A stretch of DNA of 64,000 bases from Pyrenopolyporus hunteri. Taxonomy: Eukaryota > Ascomycota > Sordariomycetes > Xylariales > Hypoxylaceae. Location of the stretch: NCBI GenBank assembly GCA_902806595.1, contig CADCXC010000011.1, positions 62,001 through 126,000 on the forward strand, given 5' to 3'. The notes under the pieces are model-generated. The model worked only from the letters and a program-made list of their open reading frames with translations, made no database searches and was not told the DNA's origin. Shown here in pieces: positions 38,101-50,682 of the stretch. Within the stretch, counting starts at the first letter, position 1; every line of letters begins with the position of its first letter. The position numbers and the translations under genes are program-made.

Positions 38101-41100
38101 ATGTATAAATACGTTAATAATATTAGATTAAAACGAAATAATTTTTTTAATACGCCGGTGAATTTTTTATTTATTCGTTAAAATATTTATTATTTTTTAA
38201 ATTAAAATTATTTTATTTTTATCTTTAAATATATCGAACGTTATTTATTTATATTAATTATTTATATGTTTTAATTTTTATTAAACGAAAAAAAAATAAG
38301 TTTAAAAATAATTAATTTATATTATAATTTACGATATTTACCCGTTAATAAAATTTCCGTCGAATATTTTTTCGTTCGTTTCGTATAGTTTATTTTTAAC
38401 GATTTTATCGTATTATTTTAAATTAATATCGTCGTTAAAAAAAAAATTTCAATTTATTTTTTATTTTTATTTATTTTAAAAAAAAGTTATAAACGAAAAA
38501 TTAAATTATTAAAAGTATCGATTATAAGCTTCGAATCGAAACTTATAAAACTTACATTTTTATAAGTAATAAATGTAACGCGAATAAAGTAAAAATCGAT
38601 ATTAATACATTTTACGATAAATATTTTAACGTTAAATTTTATAATAACTTATTTAAAAACTTAAAAATATTTTTTCGATCGTTTAATAATAACTTTAATT
38701 TAAATAAAATTACCGAAGATAAAATTATTATTATTAAAAATAATATATTCGATACTTTTAATTTTAACGACTTCGATTTTTATAATATCGATAAATATTT
38801 CGAAAGGAAATTTTACGAAGATATGTAATTTAATATATTTAAAAATAACCGTTTATTTAAAAATCGAAATTCGATAATATTATTTCGATCGTTTAATTAT
38901 AATAAATATAATTATTTATCGAAACGTTTAAAATTATTATTTCGATTATTTAATTATATTAATTTAAATAAATATTTAAATTTAAATTAAAATATTTAAC
39001 CTAAATTAAATTTATTATTATCGATAAAAAATATAAAGGATTTTAAAAATAAAAGAAGTATAAAAGCGAATAATATTAATTTTACTTAAAATAAAAATAA
39101 AAGTAAAAATAAAAATAAAAATATCGTAATTCGACGCCGTAAAAATAATAAGTATCGGGATAAGTTTAATCGTAATTTTAAAAGTAATTTAACTTTAATT
39201 CGTTTTTTTTAATTATAAATTATATTTAAAATATCTTTAAATTTTTATTTCGAAAATTTTTTTTCGTAAAAAAAATTAATTACGTTATAATTTATAAATT
39301 ATAATTATAAACTTTTAATTATAAAAATATATAATTTATAATAATAATTATAATAATAATAATAATAAAAATAACTTTATCGTTTTACGTAATAATAAAT
39401 ACGCACGAATTTAACTTTAATATATATAAATAATCGATTAAATTATTTTTTATTTTTTTTTTACATTTTTATTTAATTAAATAAATTAAATATATAAAAA
39501 CGTAAATAAATTAATAAAAATTAAATATTTAATTTTTATTAAACGTTACTTTTTTTTTATATTTTTTTTTTCGTTTTTTTTTAATATTAAATCTTTAATA
39601 TCGATATTATATTTATTTTATATTTAACATTTTAATATTATACCGTATTTATTATATTAATAATAAAATAAACTTCGAACCTTTTATTTAATATACCTTC
39701 TTTTTTAATAAAACTCGTCGTAATAAATTAAAGTATTAAATTATTATTTATTATTTTAATTATAAAACGTCGACTTCGATATTATTTTTTCGAACTTTTA
39801 ATCGAAATTTTATCGAAATTTACGACGTATATTATAATTTAATTTATTATACTTATTATATCGTTATTAATAATATATATAAAAATAATAAAAATTTAAA
39901 CTTTAATTTAAAAAATTTATTTCTATTTTAATCTTTTAATTTTATAACTATTCGCATTATTTTTATCGATTATATTTTACCATCGAACCGATATTATTTT
40001 CATTATTTCGATTATAATAATAATAAATTATATACATATTTTTAATATATATTTTTACATTAATTAATTTATTAAATAACTTATATTTTATTATTTCGAA
40101 CTTTATAAAATAAATATTTTTTTCTACTTTTTTTAAATCGTAACGAAAAATACTTTCGTTTTAAATAAATCTTTTAACAAACTTTTTCGCGTACGATTTT
40201 AATCGAATATTTTATGCCGTTACATTATACTTTACGTATATTTAAAATAATTATATTATTTTTAAAAATGCGAACACTTAAATAAAAAAAAACGATATAC
40301 GGAGATTTTTTTTAACTTATAAAATTAATATTATATATACTTTTAATAATAATAAAATATATTTTTATAACGATATTTATTATTTTTTCGATTATAACGC
40401 CTTTATAATTTTTTTGAAACTTAATAAAAATATAAACGATTATTATTATTTATATACGTACGTATTAAACCTTTTAAATAAATTTAACGATTTCGATATA
40501 AAAACGTTTATACATTATTATAATATCTTTTTAATGTCGATTTTTTGAATATTTATAAAATATTTATTTATTAAATTAATTTAAGATTTTTATAATAAAT
40601 ATACCTTCGTTATATTTAATAATATCGAAAAAAACGACGTATTTTCTATTAATTTTATTAATATTAACGAAAGTTTAAAAAAAATTATTTGAAACTTTTT
40701 TTCGATTAAATTTAACGAATTAAATATTAAAATTATTAATATAAAAAAATCGGATTTTTTTATTATTAAATAATAACGTCGTTATAATTAAATTAATATT
40801 AATTATAATTATATTAATTACGATTTTTACGATAATAAATATACGAGATTAAATAACGATAATAACTTTAAATCGAACTTCGAATTTAATAATTATAACT
40901 TCGAAAAAAAATCCGAAAATAATTTAAGCGATTGTTTTAATAAATTTAATCTTTTAAATAACTTATAAAATTTTAATAAAATTAATATTTATACGTTTTT
41001 TATAATCGATCGAGTTTTAGATTTATTATTTTCCGTAATATTTTATAATAATAACGGTAAAAGTTTTATTAACGAAAATCATTATATCCTTTTTAAATAT

Positions 41101-43216
41101 AACGACGTTAAAATTCCTTCGAAATTTATTTTTCGACTTTTAAAGTATAAATTTTTCGAGGAAAATTAAACATATGTTTATTTTTTTAGATTTACGTTAT
41201 TAAATTTACGTTTTTAAATATACGTATTATTAGGTTTATTTTTTTAAATATATAAGTTTATAAAATAAATTTAAACGATTAAATTTTTAAATATTATAAA
41301 AATATATATTATAACCGATAAATTAATATTAAAGTTATTTTATAATTTAATAAATTACGTAAATACTTATAAAAGTTATAAATATAAAAAAAGAAATAAA
41401 TAAAAGTTATTTTTATTATATAATATATTACGAAAAATATAAATAAAATAAAATTAAATAAAATTTTTAATTTTTCGATATAATAATTTTCGTAAAATTT
41501 AAATATAAATCGATTAATAAAAAATAATAACGTTAATAATAATTTTATTTATATAATCGTACCTTTTTATATATTTCCATATATGGATTTTATTTAATCG
41601 ATATTAACGAAAAATTTAACGTAATAAATCTTTTAAAATTATTTAAAAAATATATAATAAACGATTATCGATTATAAAAAACTTCGAAATAAACCCCTTT
41701 AAAAAAATTTAAATTAATATTAAATAACTATTAAATATAATTTTAATAATAATAACGTAACAAAACGATATATTTCTTAATATAAGTTATATAATTAAAA
41801 AATACCGAATAATTAAATTTCGACTCGTATATAAGTTATTATCGAAACTTTAAAATAACGACGTATTTTATTTAAATAATTTAAATAATTTATTCGACGA
41901 TATAAATTAAAACTATTAAAAAAATTAAGATTAAAAAGGAAAATAAAAAATAATAACGACGCGAAAAAAATCGTTAATAGTATGTAAAATATAATAATAT
42001 CGAAGTTTTTTTTAATTATTAAAATATAAATAACGGGGTTATATTTTCATTCGAATAAAATTATTTAAAAACTCTTATATTAATATCATTAATATAAAAG
42101 CGTATTAATTTATTTCGTATATTTTATTTATTACCTTATAAATTTAATTAATATTATATTTAATATTAATCCTCACATTTTAAAAAAACGGTTTTTTTTA
42201 TAAAAAAAGTTTTATAATCGAAAAAAACTTTCGTTTTAACTTTCGTTTCCTTTATACGATTATTATAATTATTATTATTAATAAATCCCGAAAATAACGA
42301 TAAGTTAAATATTAAATCGTCGTTTAAAATATTTTAACGATAAAATTTTCGACTTTTATAATATTTTTTTTCGTCGTTATTAATATTTTACGAATATGTA
42401 TTATCGTCGTTATTAAGATATATTATTCGTTTTTAAAAAACGGAAAAATATTTTCGAAACGTTTAATTTCGTATAAATCGAAAGTATTTATTATTTCGAA
42501 AATCGTTCGATTTATTTCGAATATAAATAACGGATATAAAAGGGATCGTAAATATTAATCGAATAAATTACGTAAAAGTAATAAATATTTTCTTAGCGTT
42601 TTTAATTTAACGAATAAAGATGTTAATCGACTTAACGTTCGATTTAAATATACGTAGTGTCGAAATGTTAAAAATAAATTAAACGAATCGTACGAAAAAA
42701 AATTAACAGTTAAAATTATATAAAATTTAATATTTATAGTTATAATATAAAAATTTTTATTCGAAAATATATCGAAATCGTAAATAAAATATATGTGTTA
42801 TTAATATATATCGTTTTCCTTCGAATTTAAAAAAAAAAGTTAACTTTTTTTTATCGATTATCGTATAAATATCGATACGAAGAAAAAATATATTATTTAA
42901 TTTATCGATTTTCGAATGTATCGTTAAGTTTTTTAAATAACGGTTCATCGTATTATTAATAAATTAAATATCGATAATTTTAAATATAATATATATTTAT
43001 TCGAAACCGTAATAAAATGAAAAAATTTTATAATATTTATTACGAATATAAATAATTTCGTTATTTTTTTTCGATAAAATACGAAATTTACGAAAAAGTA
43101 TATTATAAATTCGAAAAATTCGCCATAAATATAATAAATTACCGTAAAAAAATATTTAATAATCGAAAATTAAAACGATTAAATAAAGTTTTAAAATAAT
43201 ATTAATATTAAAATTA

Positions 43217-43399
43217 TATTATAATTCGATACGATTAATTTAACTTATTAAATAATTAACACCGAAGTTTTGATCGATTACGCCGTTAAAACTTATATAT
43301 AAAACCGCGATTCTTCGAACCGTAGTTTAATTTTTCTTTTTTTTTTTATAATATTAACGAAATTTAATTTTTAATTTTCGATATTACGCGTCGTATTAA
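43217..43399 (+). repeat. Decayed LTR-like repeat, copy C
   Basis: Runs from ATTCGATACGATTAAT through TATATATAAAACCGCGATTC, TTCGAACCGTAG, a T tract, ATAATATTAACGAAATTTAA and ATATTACGCGTCGTATTA. This is the full family order at about 183 bp. Confidence 0.55.
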
Positions 43400-44276
43400 A
43401 TAATTAATAAAATAAAATAAACTTACATTTAAATTTTACTTAAATATAAAAATAATATATTTTAATTTAAAAGATATCGTCATTAAGTTACGAAAAAAAA
43501 GATTACGATAATAAAATTTTTAAATATAATTAAAAAAGTTTTAAATTTATCATTCGAATTCGATTAATATATATTTAATTAAACGTTTTTAACGATAATA
43601 TAACAAATATAATAAACGAAATTAAAATCGACACCTTTATCGTTTAAAATAAAAAATCGTAATAATATTAAATATATATTAAAATATTTAAAATAATAAA
43701 TTTCGATAAAAAATAACGTATTTTCATCGATAAAATCTTTATTTAAATCGTTTTAATCGAAATTAAAATTAAAAGAATTAATAAGAAACGGTATAAATGA
43801 TATAAAAGCCGGTTTTAAACTTATAATAAAAATATATAATATCGAAATAATAATTATAAAATTAAAAAATTATAAAAGTTAAATTATTTTAAAAAATAAA
43901 GCTTAAATAAAATTAAATATTATTATAAATTAATAATATCACTTTAAATAATAAGGTTAATTATATAATTTTTTTTAAAATAAATTTAATTAATTCGAAT
44001 AATAAAATAAACGATATTATAAAAACTTTAATAAAATATAATTAATATTATTAAATTCGCATTTAAATAAATTTTAAAACTATATAAATAATAAATTAAT
44101 ACGATTATTATAATTAAAATTATTAAAATAATTATAAAATTATCGAATAAAAAATAATACGTATATATACCGTTTATCGTATATAATATACCGTTTATTT
44201 TTTATAAAATATTATAAATTTAAAATTAATTTATTATAAAATTAATTAAATCGTATTATAAATTTATTATTACTTT

Positions 44277-44465
44277 AATACGACGCGTAATATTAAAAAT
44301 TAATAATTAAATTTTATTAATATTATAAAAAAAAAAAAAAAGAAAATTAAATCGCGGTTCGAAAAACCGCGGTTTTATATATAGATTTCGACGGCGCACT
44401 CGATCGAAGTTTCGATGTCGATTATTTAATAAAGTTAAACCTATTATATCGAATCGTAATATATT
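44277..44465 (-). repeat. Decayed LTR-like repeat, copy D (best preserved)
   Basis: Read on the minus strand it shows ATTCGATATAATAGG, TTAAATAATCGACATCGAAA, TATATATAAAACCGCGG, an imperfect hairpin (CGCGGTT, loop TTTCG, AACCGCG), a T tract, TATAATATTAATAAAATTTA and ATATTACGCGTCGTATTA. It lies about 880 bp from copy C in opposite orientation. Confidence 0.55.
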
Positions 44466-47400
44466 TAATATTAAATAAAATATAATCGAAATTATTAAAT
44501 TTATATTAATAAACGTTTTAAAACGATATAAATTATTAATTAATATAATATTTATAAAAATTATTAAAATAATTATAAAAATATTACGAAAATAAAAACG
44601 AAAATTTATAATATATATTTCGCTTATATAAAGATAATTTATAAAAATAACTTCGTCGTTTTTTTTTATAAACTTTATTATTTTAAAAGTTACGACTTAA
44701 TTTTTATTTTTTCTTTCTTTATAATATTAACGTAAAATATATATTTATTAAATAAATAAATACTTAAATAAAAAAATAAATAATTACTTAAATAAATATT
44801 TATTCATTTAAATAATCTTTTAAAATTTAAATCTATAATAATTTAAAATTAAAATAAATTTCCCATATAATTTAACATTCGATTATTTTTAATAATTTAC
44901 TTAAATACTTATTTAAATATTTAACATATTTTTTTATTATTTTATTATTAAACTTATCGTTTAAATTACGTCTTTTATTTATATATTAAATATATATATA
45001 ATAAACATTAATAAATATAATTATTAAAATTATTATAAAGAAAAGTTTAATTATTTTCGTAATTATAATTAAATATTAATAATTATTTTTAATATAATTA
45101 TTCTTATTTATTTAATTAAAATATTTAATTTCGTTATTTATTATATATTAAATAAAAATATTTTACGTAATAATAATATTATAATAATTAATTAATTATT
45201 ATAATTAATAATATTATTATTTATATTATATTTACGTTATATATTTTATTATTAATACTTTATTCGAAATAACTTTTTTTACGTTAATTTTACGTATTTA
45301 CCTTTTATATATTATAAACCCCGGATAATTTTAACTTTATTTTCGAAATTAAAAAATTTCAATTATTTTAATCGTAATTAATACATTTATACCTTATTAT
45401 ATTATCATTTAAATACATTTATTATAATATACGTTTTTTTAACGAATAAAAGTTTTAAAACTTAAAAATTCCTTCGTATTTAATTAATAAAAATCCGTTA
45501 ATAATTAAAATAAAACGAAGTATAATTATAAAATCGCGTTTAAATTAACCGTTTATCATTACCATCGCTTTTTAAAATCTTTAAAAAAACTATTATTAAA
45601 ATCGAAGTAATAAAAAAATTTAACGGCTATATTTTTCCAATATATTAATTATTATATATATTAATTATATCTTCGATACCGTCCCCTATACATTAAATAA
45701 ATAATAAAATTAAAACTTTTATTAAAAAAAATTAAAATATAAAAATAAATTTATTTTTAAAAAAATAATAATATAAATAAAAACTTACTTTAAAATAATA
45801 TTTCGATAATATATTTATAAAATAACTTATAAAACAACGTTACGTTTTAAACGTAAAATTAAATTTTCGTTTTTAAAATTAAAAACGTACCTTATATAAA
45901 AGTTCCTTTAAATAAATGCTTTTAAATTACCTTAATTAAACTTTCATTTTTTATTATCGTAAATATCGACTATTCGAAAAACATTAACGTTACATTATAT
46001 TAATTAATATCGCGTCGTTTTTTTATATTTAACGTCGTCGTTAAATACGAAATTATCGTTAATAATTAATCTCTTTAATAACCTACTTTATAAAATGTCG
46101 AGCTATAAAATAAATACATTAATTAAAGGGGCGAAAAAATAAAAAATTAAACTTTTAAAAGTTTAATTAAAATAATAAACTTTAATATATTTAATTAAAT
46201 AATAATAAATAATACGTTAATAACGTTAAATTTACATAATCGTAAAGTAAAATCGAAAATAAAAATAGGTACGAACGGTCGAAACGAAGCCGGTAAATTA
46301 AATACGAATATATAATTAATAAATTTCTTTTTTTTTATTTTAATTTATTAAAAACCGGAAATTAATTTCCTTAAAATCGTCGAATTAATTTATATCTTAT
46401 TAACGAAAATAATAAAATATAACCTTACATTATTTTTATCGTTAAAAATAATTCGAATATTAAGTTTATTTTTACCGTTTTCGAATAATAAAAATAATAT
46501 AAATCGCGTTTAAAATTCGAAAAAGTTACTAAATTTCGTACTCCCGTTCGATTTATATCGTATATTCGAAATTATAAAAGTTTTTTTTATTAATTACATC
46601 GTATATTAAATTTATTTTTTAAGTTAAAAAAAATTTATTTACGAGAATATATATTTATCGTTTATTAAATTAAATTAATTAAATATTATATATTCGTAAC
46701 GTTAAATTTAATTTTATTATATAAAAAATTATAAATTAATAAAAACCGTCGAAAAAAATTAACATTAATTAAATCGAATATTATTACTTTAATTATAAAA
46801 TAAATTTAAGAAATAAACGTAATAATTTTTTAAATTACCTTCTTTTTCGATATTATATCTATCCTCGAAAAATACATTCGAATATATCTTTCGTTTATAA
46901 TAAAATCGATAATCGACTTTATTTTAAAATTAAATATTAATTAAAAAATACTTTATTCGTTAAATATTACGGTTTACGTATTTTTATTACGTATATAATA
47001 AATATTAAATCGTTTTTTTAAAATAAAATAAACGATAACCGCTACTTAAATATTCGTTAATATTAATTAAGTATTTTAAAAATTATTTCTAATATTAACT
47101 TACTCGGTCGCTCGCTTTAATTAACGATTATTTAACGCGTTCCCATCAATTATTAACCTATCGAATATATAAAAAAAAAAAATATTTAACCCTAAAAATA
47201 AACCTAAATAAAATATTTTAATATCGCTTCGAAATTATATTTCGTATTATATAAAATCTAAAAATAACAAAAAAATATAAAAAAACGAAATCTATTTTAA
47301 TCGCATCGAATTTTCGAACGTTATCGTTTAATAAAACATAAATATTAAATATTAAATAAATATTAAACTACTTTTATAATACGTTTATATAAAGTCGAAA

Positions 47401-48324
47401 ATAATAAAAAATTTTTATTATAACATTTATTAAAGTTTTTTTATAAAATATATATCTTATTAAAAATATATTTTACCTTCATAAAACGAACATTTTTATT
47501 AAGGATTTTTCGTAAAAATTAATGTTTTTTATAAATTTAAAACGTATATAATTAACATATTAATTAACCTTTAAAATTCGAAAAAAATTTAATTATTACG
47601 TTAAAAAAACATTTAAATAATAAAAAGTTTTTTTCGAAGTATAAAACATATACCGATTAATAGAAATAAAAAATTAAAACCGTTTATAATAAAAAAAAAT
47701 TTATTATTAAATCGAATTAAATATTTTTATAAATAAATTAATTAAATAAAAGGTTTTTCGATCGTAAGATTAAATTTTATAATTATAATACGCTTTTTAA
47801 CTTAATTATTATATAAAGAATATAAAATTAAAAAAAAACTAATAATATAAAAAATGTTAAAGTTTAATAAAATTAACGTTAAATGTTTTTAAGTGATAAA
47901 ATAATTATAAAAACGTTACATAATACGCGGATAAAATAAAACCTTTTTTTTTTTTTTTCGTTTTTTTTTTTAAAATTAACCTTTTTTATATACGTTTTTT
48001 TTTTATAAGTTTATATATACATTCGAATTATATATATAAAATACGAACACTTTTACTTAATAAATATCATTTATATTATATAATAAATAATTAAAACTTC
48101 GATTAAATTTTATTAAAATATAATACGAATTAATAGATATAATTTTTTTTAAAATTTATTTTTTATTAATACTCATATTTAAAATATAAATTAATTTAAA
48201 AATAATTAATATAAATATATTATTTTAAAAATTATTACGCTTTATTATCGTTTAAAATACGATTCGAAAGTCTTATTAACTTATTTTTAAATTATTATAT
48301 ATTTATATATTCGAACCGTTTTCA

Positions 48325-48375
48325 TAACGCGTAACATTAAAATTAAATAAAATTTACATAAAATTATAAAATAAT
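48325..48375 (-). repeat. Possible LTR-end fragment, copy G
   Basis: ACGCGTAACATTAAAATTAA followed by ATAAAATTTA resembles the terminal part of copy D in the same orientation. Too short to be sure. Confidence 0.25.
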
Positions 48376-50000
48376 ATATTCGTGATATTTTATCCCTTTT
48401 AAATAATTTTATTTCCATTATTTTATTTTCTTTAATAATATAATAAAAATTCATTATTTAACATATTTTTTTAAAAGAATATCGTTTATTAATTACGTTA
48501 ACTTTAATAAAAAAATTAAAACATATCGTTTTATACACTTAAATATACATATAAATAAATAAATTTAATTTTTATAATTATATATAACTTTTATTAACAT
48601 TAAATAATCATTATTTTAACCGTTAATATTTAACATATAATTATAAAAATTCAAATTTTTTATTTCGTCGATATCGTTTAAATATTATCGAATTAATAAC
48701 ATTTAAAATTTTATTATATTTTTTATTTGATTTTCCTTTAAAAAATTAATTTAAAGAAAAGTTAACTTATTAAAAAATATCCGTTTTCGAATATAACATC
48801 GTATTCGTTTTTAAAATCGAACTATCGATATTTTTAAACAAAAAAATAAATCTACTAATTATATAAAAATTTCCAACCTTATTAATAATAAATTAAATCT
48901 TAATTAAAATTAAATAAAAACCTTTAATTAAAATTTAACGAAAAATTATTTTCCTCTTCGATTTATATTATATATTTCTCGTTTATTTACCGATAATAAT
49001 TATAAATAATTTAAAATAAAAAAAAATATCGATATATTCGATTATATTATTTAAATTTTAACGAAAATTTAAAAAATATTTATTAATAAAATTATTAATT
49101 ATATAGTTAACGATTTAAATATATAATTATTTTTATCGAATTTTATTAATATCGTCGAATTTATTAAATTAATTATATTTATTTATAATTAAAAATTAAA
49201 TAAATTTTATTTTTTAATAATTATATTTATAATCGAAGTTAAAAATATCGTAAGTTAAAATTTATATAATATTAATTATTAATTAATAATTATAAAAATA
49301 AATTTTAATTAAATTATTTTAATTAAATCGATTTTTAATAAATTTTAATTATTTACGTTATAATAATTAATATCGTTTTACTTTCGAAACGTATTTATAC
49401 GAATTATAAAATAAAATAAAATTTTTTTCGATATTATATTATCGTGTTTAATTATTTTTATAACGTTTACATAAAATGTTATTATAATAACGATAAAAAT
49501 AAATATTCACATCGATTTAATATATATTAAATTTGATATCGATTTAATAAATTATTATTTTAATTATATTTAATAAACGTACTTAAACGTATTAAATCGA
49601 CCGATACATTTAAAATAACCTTTATTTTATTATCGATATATATTAACAACAAATAAATTATTTAATAATAATATACTTCGAATATTACGTTTAAAACAAT
49701 TAAAAATTTTAAAATATAATTATTTATTATAATAAATTAAATTAAATAATTCGAACGTTAAAATTTAATAATAATATCGTAAAATAACTTCGTAAATAAA
49801 TTAATTAAATAATTAATTCGAATTATATTTTAATATTTAAAATTATAATAAAATAATTTTTAAATTTATTATAATTATAATAAAAAATAACGTTAAAATA
49901 TATTATAATTATAATGATAAATAACATTAAAACTCACTAATTATTATAATAACGGCTGGCGTTAACTATATAATAGGGACGTAATATATATTTTATATAA

Positions 50001-50049
50001 ACTGTATAATCAAATTATGGAACTATGAGTTTTAGCGGTTTGGCGGTTT
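50001..50049 (-). repeat. Right copy of the 49-bp terminal inverted repeat
   Basis: Its reverse complement begins AAACCGCCAAACCGCTAAAA and ends GATTATACAGT. The gap-free alignment to the left copy (21813-21861) has 8 mismatches, all C/T or G/A. Ordinary-GC sequence starts immediately outside it. Confidence 0.85.
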
Positions 50050-50682
50050 CGGGCATTTGGGCCAGGGTACCTACCGACGTTAGCGTCGCCACTCAGGGGT
50101 TCATGGTACCCATTCAAAGCATGAGACGGCCGAGAACCGAGTTCCTTCGATGGGAGTTTGCGGGGAAACGTCAGGGTTTAAGGGTCCGAACGTGGGGCTG
50201 AATCTGCCCATGCTTCAGCGCCATCCCCTAAGTAATAGGAGCTAGATAGGGAGCCAATGAGGACTTTTAGAGACCGAAACCACCGAATATCTCGGAATAT
50301 ATTCACCCTAACTGGCGGACGATAGTGAGGTTTGTGGTACCATCTTTACGCGATAGCTCCGCAGTCCTCACAGTAGTGAAAGCCAAGACATCGGGTACCG
50401 GTCCTGGCCAGCTCATTTATCGCCGTCTACGCGAATATCAATGGGGGTTTACATGTGATCTATTCGCGTAAAGATGTCTCCGGACGATTGCGACATCGCT
50501 GAGGAGAGATGGAGTCGGGAAAGTTGTGTCGTATCGAATATGTATAAATAATTGTGATATTGCTAACTAAATCATCGCGCTCACCTTTAACTTTCGTAGC
50601 CGTCAGTCCTATCAAGTTGATGAAAATATTTGCCACCCATAGCTCCGGATAGATCAGACAACACTTACATGATAAAGATATT
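50050..50682. other. Upstream region of the sulfatase gene, next to the AT block
   Basis: About 630 bp of ordinary composition between the right terminal repeat and the sulfatase start. It includes a GGTACC-type tract near 50067. The open frame at 50460-50816 (minus) overlaps sulfatase exon 1 and is not supported. Confidence 0.45.

Larger units (their letters stand above)
21813..50049. mobile_element. 28-kb RIP-degraded AT-rich block bounded by terminal inverted repeats
   Basis: Everything between the two 49-bp inverted repeats (28,237 bp) is extremely A+T-rich, with almost no open frame above 60 codons. Cytosines survive mostly in CpG, while CpA and TpG are nearly absent and TpA is abundant, which is the product of RIP at CpA. 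The outermost 50-150 bp on each side keep more G+C. Inside I can see decayed LTR-like repeats in both orientations, a 15-bp tandem array with coding periodicity, a TTA microsatellite and long poly-T runs, so several elements are probably nested. No transposase, reverse transcriptase or captain-type recombinase can be read in the current sequence. I see no convincing target-site duplication outside the repeats. The block could be one giant TIR element with cargo or a smaller TIR element filled by later insertions. Confidence 0.75.

Noticed and set aside
21813..50049. The AT block as a centromere or as a mitochondrial DNA insertion
   Set aside because: Terminal inverted repeats at the exact borders and the CpA-specific loss fit a RIPed mobile element better, and no mitochondrial gene can be read.
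21813..50049. The AT block as a Starship element
   Set aside because: Size would fit, but no captain-type recombinase can be read after RIP and Starships are not defined by such a terminal repeat, so there is no direct support.
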